A stretch of DNA of 38,102 bases from a virus: IMG/VR virus record IMGVR_UViG_3300034283_001030, positions 1 through 38,102 of that record. One strand, given 5' to 3'. Of the stretch, positions 1-8,502 are shown piece by piece. Made by a program: the position numbers and the translations under genes. Under the pieces are notes generated by a model. That model ran no database searches, was not told the DNA's origin, and was given only the letters and a program-made list of their open reading frames with translations. Within the stretch, counting starts at the first letter, position 1. Each line of letters opens with the position of its first letter.

Positions 1-1600
1 CCATCTTCTTAGCATATCTAGTCAAAAGACCTTTTCTTGGTACGAAGGTATCAGGATCGTACACCAAAGGAGTCATGATCAATGGAATGTAAGGAGCGAA
101 TACCGCACCAGTTTCCAAGAACTGAGAACCTTTGAAGCCCATCAAGATGGTGTTTTCCTTCATGTAAGGGTTCTTGTAGATGGTGTATCTGTTGTTGATT
201 TGACCCATCTTCTGTACACCGAAAGCATAGCTAGCTACAGTAACGTCACCGTTAGAAGTAGAAGCGAAGCCTGGGATACTTTCCAAGATAGTAGCAACTG
301 TTGGAGATACAACGCAGAAGTTAGCACCGCCACGCAAAGTTCTCTGGTGGATGATGTTAGACAATTTCTGCATCTTAGTTCCTAAAGTTTGGAACCATTG
401 ACCTTGAGTGTTGTAGAAGCCAGTCTGTGAAGTAGTTGAAGGGAAATCAAATCCGTTAGCATTAGCAGCGTTGTAAACACCGTTGTTTAATGCAGTCCAG
501 TACTCGGTACCAGCAGCAGCTGATTCGATCAACATATCTAAGATTTCTAAGTCGATTTCCAAAGAAATGTACTCAGACATAACAGCAGTCAATTCAGCTT
601 CAGCATCCAAAGAATGGTAAGCGTTCAAATCTTGAGCGAATTCAGGAGTCCATTGTGCTTTCAATTTCTTGGTTTTAGCAACGATGGCTTCAGATCTCAT
701 CTGAACGTTGATCTGAGGGATAACGATTTCAGAAGCAGACTCAGCGTTAGGAACAGCGTAAGAAGCACCAGCTTCGAAGTCGCCTCTTGCATTGTCTTTA
801 GTCAACTTGTTGTATTCTACCAACCAAGTAGCAGCAGCAATGTAGCTAGCACCTGAACCAGTGAAGAAGAAGTTGATTACGTTACCGCTCAATGTAGTGA
901 ACTCTTGTAACAAAGTAGAAACAGTGTAGGAGCCAGAGCTAGCTACGAAACCTCTAACTGCTAAAGGATCTAAATCAGAAGAGATAGAAGCAGTAGGGAT
1001 AGTTACTTTCTGGATTCTACCGCCGGCTACAGAAGCAGAGTATTCTGAGCTAAAGTTAACGTCTGCAAAAGAAGCAGATGCGATAGCGTAGTTAGCAGCA
1101 GAAGAACTTACAGAAGAAGAGAATTGGTTAGTAGAGTAGGTGAAACGACCAGCTCCGTATAGACCACCGTTTGAGGTGTTACCGAAGTTAGCAGAAGAAG
1201 CACCATACATAGAGTCACCTGAAGTGAAAGGATTCTTAGTGGTACCGTATTGGAAATCCAAGAAGAATACTAGACCTGAAGGAAGGTTCATAGGCTGAAC
1301 TGAAACGAATTCTTTAGCAGCGATCTGACCAAATACCTTTCTTACCAAAGGAAGAGCGATACCAGCCCACTGTTCACCTGTACCAGTTGTAAAGCTAGCA
1401 CCAGTTCCAGTTTGAGATTGCTCAATAACCAATTGCTTGGCTTGGTTCTCAAGGATCATTGACATGTTGTTCTTTTCAGTTTCGCCGCCCATACCTTCTA
1501 AAAGGCCGGTAGCGCCCCATTTCTTTGACAATCTGGCAGCGTCAGATTGCAAACTCTGCCAGGGGTTAGCAGATTCGAGTAATTGTTGTACGTTAGACAT
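1..1600 (-). CDS. gp23: Major capsid protein, gp23-like (3' end cut by window)
   Basis: This gene encodes the main shell subunit of the T4-type head. About 533 codons are visible from ATG at 1600 and the frame stays open to base 1, so only the last residues are missing (T4 gp23 has 521 residues). The segment around residues 290-330 (EFAQDLNAYHSLDAEAELT) and the C-terminal part (GLLTRYAKKM at the edge) are typical of gp23. A Ser/Ala-rich stretch around residues 130-200 probably lies in an outer insertion domain. In T4, gp21 removes about 65 N-terminal residues after an aliphatic-x-E site; here LVIE ending at residue 60 is the best candidate, and LLE at residue 35 is another. It lies 27 bases after the scaffold gene and is probably co-transcribed with it. 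No TATTTATAA motif or Shine-Dalgarno precedes the ATG. The family call is strong; the cleavage site is inferred. Confidence 0.95.
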   Translation of the reverse strand, partial: MSNVQQLLESANPWQSLQSDAARLSKKWGATGLLEGMGGETEKNNMSMILENQAKQLVIEQSQTGTGASFTTGTGEQWAGIALPLVRKVFGQIAAKEFVSVQPMNLPSGLVFFLDFQYGTTKNPFTSGDSMYGASSANFGNTSNGGLYGAGRFTYSTNQFSSSVSSSAANYAIASASFADVNFSSEYSASVAGGRIQKVTIPTASISSDLDPLAVRGFVASSGSYTVSTLLQEFTTLSGNVINFFFTGSGASYIAAATWLVEYNKLTKDNARGDFEAGASYAVPNAESASEIVIPQINVQMRSEAIVAKTKKLKAQWTPEFAQDLNAYHSLDAEAELTAVMSEYISLEIDLEILDMLIESAAAGTEYWTALNNGVYNAANANGFDFPSTTSQTGFYNTQGQWFQTLGTKMQKLSNIIHQRTLRGGANFCVVSPTVATILESIPGFASTSNGDVTVASYAFGVQKMGQINNRYTIYKNPYMKENTILMGFKGSQFLETGAVFAPYIPLIMTPLVYDPDTFVPRKGLLTRYAKKM

Positions 1601-1627
1601 TGTATTAATGTGTAGTATTTTTATTTT

Positions 1628-2563
1628 TTATAAGCCTGCAAGTTTTTTCATTCTTTCGAATATCGGATTTACTTCTACCACAGGCTGTTTTGGTGAAGAT
1701 CCGATTGTTTTTGAAGCAAAACCTTTGCTTTCTCTTACCAACTCTTTCTTAGCGACTTTTTCCAAGCCTTCATTTAGAGTTTCGAATACTAACTTAACTT
1801 CTTTTACTGACTCAGCTTTGTCAAAAGCAGTTAATACTTTAACTTTTTGAGTTTCGGTAAGGTTTTTAGCCTTGAAAATTTTGTTAGTGTAAAGAAGTTT
1901 AGAATTTAATAAGTTGATCTCATTCAATTCTGACTTCAGTGTGTTGATAGTGTCAATAGCTTCAGCTAATTCTTCTTCCATGTGTCTCATCTTTTCAGTT
2001 TCTTTTTCTTCATGGTCTCCCTTAGCTTCTTCCATAGTTGGCATTTCGTCTCCTGCAGGCATTTCTTCAGGGCCTTCTTCAGGCTCTTCCATAGCACCAG
2101 CTTCGTCTTCCATACCTTCGTGGCCGGCTTCTAATTCACCAGCTTCGATCATTTCGTCTACCACTTCTTCAATGAATTTCTTCAAGTCCTCTTCAGTCAT
2201 GTCTTCAAGATCGATTTCAACTTCATCCTTTTCTTCTTTTTTGCCTTCTTCGTCCTTTTCTTCGCCTTCTTCTTCTTCAGATTCTCCCTCTTCGGTTTCT
2301 TCTTCAGCTTCCATTACAGGCTCTTCGATCTCTTCAAGCTCTTTTAAAAGCTCTTCAAGTTCGTTTTCGGTCAATTCAGCGTCTTCAGCTTCGTTTTTCA
2401 TTTCGTCTTCGTCTTCTTCCATGTTCATCATTTTTCTTTCGAACATTTCTTTTAGATGTGGTGTGAAAGCCTCCTCTAATGCAGCTTTTGCATTAGTGAT
2501 AGCGACTTCCTTTACAGCTTTTGCATCAGCAATAGCCTCTTTTAACAAGTCTCTGTTTGTCAT
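1628..2563 (-). CDS. gp22: Prohead scaffold/core protein, gp22-like
   Basis: The 311-residue product is extremely acidic and helical. Residues about 50-190 are dominated by Glu runs, followed by a coiled-coil segment (about 190-260) and a basic, Pro-containing C-terminus ending near MKKLAGL. Order protease, scaffold, major capsid protein matches T4 genes 21-22-23, and size and composition fit an assembly core that gp21 digests. The N-terminus (MTNRDLLKEAIADAK) has the leucine-x-Glu pattern expected for core entry and cleavage. Sequence conservation in gp22 proteins is low, so the call rests mainly on position and composition. It starts a transcription unit: a terminator and a promoter-like region lie 90-160 bases upstream. 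The Glu-rich codons create a long Ser-rich open frame on the opposite strand that is not a gene. Confidence 0.85.
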   Translation of the reverse strand: MTNRDLLKEAIADAKAVKEVAITNAKAALEEAFTPHLKEMFERKMMNMEEDEDEMKNEAEDAELTENELEELLKELEEIEEPVMEAEEETEEGESEEEEGEEKDEEGKKEEKDEVEIDLEDMTEEDLKKFIEEVVDEMIEAGELEAGHEGMEDEAGAMEEPEEGPEEMPAGDEMPTMEEAKGDHEEKETEKMRHMEEELAEAIDTINTLKSELNEINLLNSKLLYTNKIFKAKNLTETQKVKVLTAFDKAESVKEVKLVFETLNEGLEKVAKKELVRESKGFASKTIGSSPKQPVVEVNPIFERMKKLAGL

Positions 2564-2661
2564 TTTCCTAATAATAGTTTTTTTTTGGAAATACGCTTAT
2601 TAATGAGAGCGTAATAATTATTTTGTAGAGCGTTTTGGTACCACATTAATCGTAGCACATA

Positions 2662-2690
2662 CAAATATAAATATACTTACTTTTACCAAA
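2662..2690 (-). promoter_or_regulatory. Candidate promoter for scaffold and capsid genes
   Basis: On the coding strand TATATTTG (2669-2662) matches the Bacteroidota housekeeping -7 consensus TAnnTTTG. A TTTG at 2690-2687 lies 17 bases upstream, slightly closer than the usual 19-21. The same segment contains TATTTATA (2673-2666), the motif found at other gene junctions of this phage, about 100 bases before the ATG. Host sigma or gp55-type recognition are both possible. The start site is not determined. Confidence 0.5.
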
Positions 2691-2722
2691 AAATAAGAAA
2701 CCCTCCTTTTTTAAGGGAGGGT
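2688..2722 (-). terminator. Rho-independent terminator after protease gene
   Basis: On the coding strand ACCCTCC (2722-2716) pairs with GGAGGGT (2706-2700) around a 9-base loop. A T-rich tail, TTTCTTATTTTTT, follows. It lies about 30 bases past the protease stop and is the clearest terminator in the window. Confidence 0.85.
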
Positions 2723-2729
2723 CAATCAA

Positions 2730-2742
2730 GGGATACTATCCC
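2730..2742. repeat. Perfect short inverted repeat GGGATACTATCCC
   Basis: Six-base arms flank a single central base. It sits between the protease stop and the terminator. It may form a small 3' hairpin on the mRNA; CCC at 2740-2742 can alternatively pair with the GGGG at 2747-2750. Confidence 0.5.
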
Positions 2743-2750
2743 GAGAGGGG

Positions 2751-3353
2751 TTAAAATATTGGACAGCTACCATGAGCACATAAGATCTCTCTTATGATTT
2801 CATTAGCTTTATTGTAATCTTTTAATGTTTTATCTAAACTTTCATACAAAGGCATCATCCAAGATCCTGGATTAGATGGAGTGGATACAAAATCCCAGCA
2901 AAGTAGATCAAAATCATCTTGAACTTCTAATGTTTCTCCCATTTGTTTAACTGAGCCCATTCCTCTAGATGATACACCAACGGTGATACCGGAGTTAATA
3001 AGGGCTTGTAAGATATTTCCAGAGGGTGTAGGTAAGATTTCAATCTTGCCCATAATGTTATCGCCATCCCACCAAATATCTTTAATGTTATGACATACAT
3101 TTTTTAAGTTAATAACTGTAGATTCGGGGTGATCTAACTCACCAACCGCTCTATTTTGTTTAACAGAATCCATGTACTTGTTGATTTCTCTATCCCAAAG
3201 TTTTTTACTGTAGTATCTTCCGTTACCGTTTTTTACTTGAGCGGTAGCTAAAATACCTTCTACCAGTGGTAAGCCAGTACTACCTTTAGCTTCTGAAAGT
3301 TTCATAGGTGTTGGCTGAAAGGATATAGTTTCAATAAGTAAGCTCTTATCCAT
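2751..3353 (-). CDS. gp21: Prohead core protease, gp21-like
   Basis: This 200-residue serine protease (MEROPS U9 type, herpesvirus-assemblin-like fold) matures the prohead by cutting scaffold, capsid and internal proteins. The expected catalytic elements are visible: GELDHP with His75, VGVSSRGMG with the nucleophile Ser at 128/129, and a following WDFVSTPSN segment around Asp154. Length matches T4 gp21 (about 210). An N-terminal MKLSEAKG around residues 17-24 could be a self-cleavage site. The start overlaps the stop of the 706-residue gene by one base, implying translational coupling. A terminator lies downstream. Confidence 0.92.
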   Translation of the reverse strand: MDKSLLIETISFQPTPMKLSEAKGSTGLPLVEGILATAQVKNGNGRYYSKKLWDREINKYMDSVKQNRAVGELDHPESTVINLKNVCHNIKDIWWDGDNIMGKIEILPTPSGNILQALINSGITVGVSSRGMGSVKQMGETLEVQDDFDLLCWDFVSTPSNPGSWMMPLYESLDKTLKDYNKANEIIREILCAHGSCPIF

Positions 3354-5473
3354 TATCTTAGTCTTAAATTCTTTCTAGTAATCAACTCTCTAACCATTCC
3401 ACTCCAAGATTCTGTCTTAGTTTTTGAATGTGCTTCTATCTTCTTGGTAAGCTCTTCTTTTTCAGTAGGGCTTAGCTTTTTCATAAACTGAGTTTTAAAA
3501 GCAGGATCGGCATCCATTTGCTTAACGTATTCTTTGAACTTCTCTGGATTGCTATCGGCCATCCGCAACATCATTGCAGTGGTTGGCATACTAGTAGCAT
3601 CTACTTCTAATACAGGACTATCTTCAAGAACGGTATCTTCCATCATAGATTTATCCTTCATTCTCTTAGCTGCTCTAGCTTTTTGCTTTTCATATAGAGC
3701 TTTCTTCTTCTCTAATAAGGCAATATCTTTCTTAAGTCCTTTTACTGCTTCCTTATCAACGTACTTAGCCACTTGGTCACTCTCAGTCATAGTCATTTCA
3801 TTCATAAGTTCGTCAATTTTTTCTTGAGCTTTGGTAATTCTATGATCCCAAGCAGCTACTTCACCCATCTTTTCAATTTCTTTGATGTGCTTTTCAATAT
3901 CTCTTTTTTTAGCTTCTGAAAGTGTTTCATGCTTTGGGGTGTTGATTCCTTTCATTCCCTGTCTTACTTCTTCTTCATCTTCGGAACCTGCAATACCTGT
4001 CATATCTAATTCATCTAATTCATACTCATCAGTTTTATCATTAATTAAAACTCCATTTTCATAAGATGCAATTGTTTTATCACTATCGTACCAGTCAGCA
4101 ATACTAAAAGTACCGTCTCCACTATCTTCTATGTGTTGAACGTATCCGTTACGGCTCTCTTCTTTAGCTTGCTTCATAGCATCTCTTAAAGACATTCCAG
4201 ACCCTTCAGAAATCATTCCTTCCTTAACTCCTAATTTTTCAAAGTTTAATAGAGAGTTTGCTAGGTATTGATCTAATCTACCTTTAGTATTAATTGTCGA
4301 TAAGTTGAATAACATTTGCTTTTTAGTCGCAGGGTTCATTCTACTTCCTTCAATAAAAGTAAGAAATTTTTGTTTAGCTTTTTCAAAACTAGGCTCTCCC
4401 CAAACTTCTGGTGCTAGTCTTTCTAGAGTTGATTTGATATCAATAGTATCTGCTATACCTTTAACTTTGTTAGGAAGCATTTTTCTTCTGTACTCTTCTT
4501 CTCCTTCTTCTAAAGATGAACCGGTTGCTTTTTCGTAAGGAGGTAAATCTTGTTCTGTATAACCTAAATAACTTCCGTATTTCAAAGCAGTTTTATAATA
4601 CTCATCTGCTTTTAAAAAGTCTCCTTCCCTATAAGCTTTAAGGCCTTTGTCGTAGTTGTGATAAGCTATCTGCTCATTTTTTTGATCAGCTTCATAATCT
4701 CCATCAGAACTTCCGTAGAATACTTCTGTTACTTTCTTTTCTAAATCAGCAATTTTCTTTTCTAATTCTGCTTTTCTTTTTAATTGCTTTTCACCTGTTG
4801 GTTTAGTTTTATTAAGCATATTTAATTCTGATTTGTAGATTTTTAAATCAGCCTCATCACTATGCTTTGATTCGTTTAATTTAACAGGTTCCATTCCAGA
4901 TGATTTGTATTTACCTGTTAATTTTACTTTAGGTTCAATACCGAGTGCGTAGTTACCATAAATATCTTTAGGTAGACCGGGGTGTTCTGATTTGTATCCT
5001 AAGCCTTTAACTCCGAATTCACCGTCTTTAACGTAGAATAAAGGATCTTTCTCAAGGTTTTTAACTACGATTGCTTTGATCTGGTCTTCAGTCTTTTCAG
5101 CATGCTTAGGATCTCTCATTTCAACATAATAACCTTTAAGCATTTCTGCTGTAGAGATGTTATTGTTGTTCTTCTCCTTGTAATCATAGCCTTTAGTTTC
5201 CATCTCTTCCACTGTTTCATCAGTTTCTTTAAGTTCAGCTTTAACATTTTCGTTAAAGATCTTAAACCAATTTTGAGTTTGTGGCTTACTATCAGCAATT
5301 AATACGATATGTTCGTTGATAATACCCTTCTCGGTAAGAGAGTGAATAACTTGATCAAACGTTTGAACGTTAGTAATATACTGAGGGAATTGAGCTTTTG
5401 CTTCTTTTAAGAAGAGTTCTTTATTGCCTTTACCTTCTTTGATAAGATTGTATTGATTTTGTAGGCTTTTCAT
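3353..5473 (-). CDS. Large putative prohead core/internal head protein
   Basis: The 706-residue, highly charged and mostly helical protein has no enzyme motif I recognise. It begins MKSLQNQYNLIKEGKG, with an aliphatic-x-Glu pattern near residue 12 like a capsid-targeting/cleavage site. Residues about 270-305 (AYREGDFLKADEYYKTALKY) look like one TPR-type helix pair. Several coiled-coil stretches follow, and the C-terminus is basic. It occupies the place of the small T4 core genes 67/68, between portal and protease, so an internal or core role is likely but inferred. The start is fixed by the conserved-looking N-terminus and by CTATTTATAACATATG directly in front. It is far larger than T4 core proteins. 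Confidence 0.8.
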   Translation of the reverse strand: MKSLQNQYNLIKEGKGNKELFLKEAKAQFPQYITNVQTFDQVIHSLTEKGIINEHIVLIADSKPQTQNWFKIFNENVKAELKETDETVEEMETKGYDYKEKNNNNISTAEMLKGYYVEMRDPKHAEKTEDQIKAIVVKNLEKDPLFYVKDGEFGVKGLGYKSEHPGLPKDIYGNYALGIEPKVKLTGKYKSSGMEPVKLNESKHSDEADLKIYKSELNMLNKTKPTGEKQLKRKAELEKKIADLEKKVTEVFYGSSDGDYEADQKNEQIAYHNYDKGLKAYREGDFLKADEYYKTALKYGSYLGYTEQDLPPYEKATGSSLEEGEEEYRRKMLPNKVKGIADTIDIKSTLERLAPEVWGEPSFEKAKQKFLTFIEGSRMNPATKKQMLFNLSTINTKGRLDQYLANSLLNFEKLGVKEGMISEGSGMSLRDAMKQAKEESRNGYVQHIEDSGDGTFSIADWYDSDKTIASYENGVLINDKTDEYELDELDMTGIAGSEDEEEVRQGMKGINTPKHETLSEAKKRDIEKHIKEIEKMGEVAAWDHRITKAQEKIDELMNEMTMTESDQVAKYVDKEAVKGLKKDIALLEKKKALYEKQKARAAKRMKDKSMMEDTVLEDSPVLEVDATSMPTTAMMLRMADSNPEKFKEYVKQMDADPAFKTQFMKKLSPTEKEELTKKIEAHSKTKTESWSGMVRELITRKNLRLR

Positions 5474-5476
5474 ATG

Positions 5477-5485
5477 TTATAAATA
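5477..5485 (-). promoter_or_regulatory. TATTTATAA junction motif
   Basis: Exact TATTTATAA on the coding strand, 3 bases before the ATG at 5473, in a 20-base gap after the previous stop. The 16 bases CTATTTATAACATATG are identical to the site before the gene at 13313. Confidence 0.6.
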
Positions 5486-5493
5486 GGTATTGT

Positions 5494-5718
5494 TTATTTC
5501 CAAAGATCTTTATACTCCATACCTTTAGCTGCTTTCCTGGTTTTAGCTTTATTAACTAATTTCCAGCCCATTTTCAAGTAGTAATTACGTGAAGTACCTT
5601 GGGCATTCTTGTTTGGATTAAAAGCAGGGAGGGTATTGTAGCCGCCAGCTGCTGCAGAGGTTGATACCTCTTTGAGTTGCTTCCTAAGCTCGTCTTTTAG
5701 CTGCTGTCTGGTGGCCAT
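5494..5718 (-). CDS. Small basic protein, possible head-core component
   Basis: The 74-residue product has an N-terminal amphipathic helix (MATRQQLKDELRKQLKEVST), a Gly/Asn-rich linker and a Lys-rich C-terminal half. I do not recognise the family. It lies between the portal-side 277-residue gene and the 706-residue gene, in the position of T4 genes 67/68, and its LKE near residue 17 could be a gp21 site. It starts at an ATG sharing one base with the previous stop. Confidence 0.7.
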   Translation of the reverse strand: MATRQQLKDELRKQLKEVSTSAAAGGYNTLPAFNPNKNAQGTSRNYYLKMGWKLVNKAKTRKAAKGMEYKDLWK

Positions 5719-6551
5719 TATAATTCATTAACAAGTTCGTAGTACTGTAACAAGTTAATGATTGCATCGTTGGTAACTTTTTCTGTTTTCTCTAGAGGCG
5801 TTACATACTTAAGAACTTCTGTGATTTTAATCTTAAGTACTTCGTCACTAATCTCACTGGTTTTTTCCTGGAGTAGTTGTTGTACTTCGACGATTCTTGT
5901 ATTATAATACTCTTTTAACTTGTCTGTATTGTCTACTGAGGTAATTACCTCTCTTAAAACCTCTTTCTGTTTCACTGTCAAGTGATCATACTTCTCATTA
6001 AATTTTTCAAGAAGCATTTTGTATGTTAAGATTCTAATATCTTTTCCATACCCTTTATATTCCTCCATTAATTCATCAGCAGGAGCTGCTACAGGAGTTT
6101 TCGTTAAGTGTTCAAGGATTGTAAGTTTATTATTAATTACCGTCTCAGGAGCTACTTTTTCTGAAGATTGATTTTCGATTAGGTTGTTTAGAGCTGCAAA
6201 TACTTTGTAATTAGTAACTTTAGCTTTAAAGAATTTTTCTACACTGTAGTTATCTTTAATTTCTTTAACTAAGTTATATTTTTGCTTTCTGATCTCAGAT
6301 CTTTTTAACTTGGTAGATGCTTCTACTAGAGTGTTAACAACCATTTCAGCTTTACCTTCGCTTAGGTTTTTATAAGCTGTAACTTGCTCGTAAAGTTTAT
6401 ATTCCTTCCCTAATTCAGTGTTAACGAAATACTTTTTAAGAATATTGATAGCGGCAGAATTCTTACCTTCTAACGTATCAGAGGTGATCTGTCTTACCAG
6501 AAGTTCAAAAAGAAGTCCTGTATTTCTAAATTTTGAATGTTTTATTGACAT
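5718..6551 (-). CDS. Conserved helical head-region protein of unknown function
   Basis: The 277-residue product is helical and charged. Its N-terminus (MSIKHSKFRNTGLLFELLVRQ) resembles proteins encoded next to the portal gene in marine T4-like phages. I see no catalytic motif or membrane segment. The location between portal and protease suggests a prohead role, which is inference. The ATG is preceded, 15 bases away, by a variant junction motif. Confidence 0.8.
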   Translation of the reverse strand: MSIKHSKFRNTGLLFELLVRQITSDTLEGKNSAAINILKKYFVNTELGKEYKLYEQVTAYKNLSEGKAEMVVNTLVEASTKLKRSEIRKQKYNLVKEIKDNYSVEKFFKAKVTNYKVFAALNNLIENQSSEKVAPETVINNKLTILEHLTKTPVAAPADELMEEYKGYGKDIRILTYKMLLEKFNEKYDHLTVKQKEVLREVITSVDNTDKLKEYYNTRIVEVQQLLQEKTSEISDEVLKIKITEVLKYVTPLEKTEKVTNDAIINLLQYYELVNEL

Positions 6552-6566
6552 CTATCGATGGTTTTT

Positions 6567-6575
6567 TAATAAATA
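6567..6575 (-). promoter_or_regulatory. Variant junction motif TATTTATTA
   Basis: One mismatch to TATTTATAA on the coding strand, 15 bases before the ATG at 6551 and in the 36-base gap after the portal stop. Confidence 0.45.
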
Positions 6576-6587
6576 TATGTTAAAAGT

Positions 6588-8474
6588 TTATTCCCTAATT
6601 TGACTCTCGTCTAATAAACCATTTGCTTTTCTTTCTGATTCAAAAATCATTCTTTTCGGTGTCAAGCTATCAAGAATTTTTTTGTGTTTCGTAAATTCTT
6701 TTTTAGTTGATTCTAATGCAAACGGTGATGTATTGTCTCTTCCGTAACCCTGTTGGTCATCGGTCTTCATTGCTTTTCTACCTAGTCTATCTAACCCTAA
6801 AGGATCGTTAGTGGTGTTGATATTTGAAGCTTTTTCTTCTGGGCGTCCTATAACAGGCTGGTCTCTGTCGTATCCAGCAGGTACTGCACCTGGTCTATCG
6901 TAAACTCTACCTTTACCGTACGATGTAGCGATGTCGTGAGGAGTACCGTAAGTCTCTCCGGTTTCTAAAGGATCGTTTCCTTCGTTTTCAATCTGAGATA
7001 ACCTAAATTTACGTTTAGCATCTTCTTTAACCAACTCTCTCATCTCTTCATATTCATCAGAGCTCAAGTGGAAGATGTTATCGTAGATCCAATCAGAAGA
7101 AATTAATTGAGAATCCATCATTGTTTGAGCTAGCTCCATCTTTTCTTTTAATAACATTACTCTTTCCTGATCGTAAATGATAGAAGGAGTTGTTAATGAC
7201 AATTCGAAGTTAGTTAGTGATTCGTCTCTGTAGCCCTGAATGTATAAGTGAACAAAAGCAATCTTATACAGTTCAGAAACCATAATCCTCTGGATTTTTT
7301 CAACCGTTCTACCAAAGCGAATATCTTCGGCAGCAAGAGTTGCTTTACCTTGTAGCTTTTCATCATAGCCAAGGAATGCTTTAGGGATTCTTAATGCAGC
7401 AAATAACTTATCTCTTAGGTAATTTACGTCTGTGATACCGTCATACTGTAATCCTCCTAAAGTCTCAATCTTAGTTGATGTGTCATTACCTCTCATGGGG
7501 ATATAGAAATCCTCCATTAAGTTTTGCATGTTATACTTTAAGTTATACTCACCAGTAGTTTGGTCAATATAAGGAGTACGCTTCATTTTAGAGATAGCCT
7601 TCTGCATAAAGTTCTCTACTTCTGCAGGAGGAATACCGCCTACGTTCATATAGAAAATACGCTTCTCAGGAGCTCTTACAATTCTATGAACCAACATCGC
7701 ATCTTCCATCAAGGTATATTGCTTGAATAGTTTACGGGCAGGTTCAATGTATGAACGGCCATATGGAAGGAAGTTAACATCTGTTAGTAGACGGAAGTGA
7801 GCTACTTCGTAGTTATCAAAGTAGATTGACTTAGCATCATTCTGATTTGGAGTCTTAAAATATCCATAAGTATCAGCAGCTAGTCCATCAGGATCGTATC
7901 TAAATCTAACAGCAGTTGGATTTTCTGGATCATAATGCTCTTGTCTTTCAATGTTAAATGCAGCGAAAGGAATTACATTATAAACACCGTATTTTTCTGA
8001 AGCTTCTAATTTTAAAAAGAAGTCTCCATACTTACACATGTTTCTAATCCACCAACTCAAGTTAAACTCAACGTTCAATACATCGTAGAATAAGTTGTAG
8101 AGAATTTTTTGAATATTCTCATCGTTTGATCTGATGTGGAGAACTTCTCCCATATCGTTCTTGAGAGTAGATTCTTCTGAAAGGATATCAAGGGCAGAAG
8201 CAATAATTGCATCTGTATCCATTGCATCATATTCAGAATATAACTGGGTTCTTAGTGTTTGGTAGTTAAAAGAAGATTGGTATCCGTAAAGAGAGGTAGG
8301 TGATGTTGTGTAGATTCTATTGTATCTAGCCATCAAAGAGTTATTTTCTAACTCTCCCGACATCTGAATTTGGTTAGTATCAGCTACTTTTAACTGATCT
8401 CCACCGACGTTCCGGATAATAACATCTGTAGAAAATAATCTACGTAATCTCGAAAATATACTGGTATCAGCCAT
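6588..8474 (-). CDS. gp20: Portal vertex protein, gp20-like
   Basis: This 628-residue protein forms the dodecameric portal through which DNA enters and to which the neck attaches. Length is somewhat above T4 gp20 (524). Diagnostic stretches are the N-terminal RYNRIYTTSP and YDAMDTDAIIASALDI, the central MEDAMLVHRIVRAPEKRIFY and the GKATLAAEDIRFGRTVEKIQ segment near residue 380. The C-terminal 130 residues are charged and probably disordered. It follows terminase with a 28-base gap carrying a junction motif. No tail sheath or tube gene separates it from terminase, unlike T4. Confidence 0.95.
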   Translation of the reverse strand: MADTSIFSRLRRLFSTDVIIRNVGGDQLKVADTNQIQMSGELENNSLMARYNRIYTTSPTSLYGYQSSFNYQTLRTQLYSEYDAMDTDAIIASALDILSEESTLKNDMGEVLHIRSNDENIQKILYNLFYDVLNVEFNLSWWIRNMCKYGDFFLKLEASEKYGVYNVIPFAAFNIERQEHYDPENPTAVRFRYDPDGLAADTYGYFKTPNQNDAKSIYFDNYEVAHFRLLTDVNFLPYGRSYIEPARKLFKQYTLMEDAMLVHRIVRAPEKRIFYMNVGGIPPAEVENFMQKAISKMKRTPYIDQTTGEYNLKYNMQNLMEDFYIPMRGNDTSTKIETLGGLQYDGITDVNYLRDKLFAALRIPKAFLGYDEKLQGKATLAAEDIRFGRTVEKIQRIMVSELYKIAFVHLYIQGYRDESLTNFELSLTTPSIIYDQERVMLLKEKMELAQTMMDSQLISSDWIYDNIFHLSSDEYEEMRELVKEDAKRKFRLSQIENEGNDPLETGETYGTPHDIATSYGKGRVYDRPGAVPAGYDRDQPVIGRPEEKASNINTTNDPLGLDRLGRKAMKTDDQQGYGRDNTSPFALESTKKEFTKHKKILDSLTPKRMIFESERKANGLLDESQIRE

Positions 8475-8493
8475 TGTGTAGTGTTAATATAAG

Positions 8494-8501
8494 TATAAAT
8501 A
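8494..8501 (-). promoter_or_regulatory. Junction motif TATTTATA before portal gene
   Basis: Coding-strand CTATTTATAC lies 19 bases before the portal ATG. The upstream stop is adjacent (TAACTATTTATA), an arrangement also seen at 13327 and 19365. Confidence 0.55.
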
Positions 8502-8502
8502 G

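Larger units (their letters stand above)
2564..2750 (-). promoter_or_regulatory. Intergenic regulatory region ahead of scaffold-capsid genes
   Basis: This 187-base gap is the largest without a gene. Read on the coding strand it holds, in order: a GGGATAGTATCCC hairpin, a rho-independent terminator, a promoter-like AT segment, then a leader of about 90 nt. The leader contains the palindrome TGGTACCA (2636-2643), the direct repeat AGAGCGT in plus-strand sense (2606-2612 and 2627-2633) and an inverted repeat ACGCT/AGCGT (2593-2597 and 2608-2612, 10-base loop). The arrangement suggests that the very abundant scaffold and capsid mRNA starts here independently of upstream genes. Confidence 0.7.

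Noticed and set aside
200-856. Rightward short frames opposite the capsid gene
   Set aside because: The minus-strand gp23 frame explains the region fully.
1437-1850. Rightward 137-codon frame
   Set aside because: It spans the capsid-scaffold junction antisense to both well-supported genes and has no recognisable features.
1914-2603. Rightward 229-codon Ser-rich open frame
   Set aside because: It is the antisense of the Glu-rich scaffold gene; Glu codons read as Ser/Phe on the other strand. No start context or neighbours on that strand.
5116-5298. Leftward 60-codon frame nested in the 706-residue gene
   Set aside because: Alternative frame inside a convincing gene, Lys-rich by composition, with no start signal.
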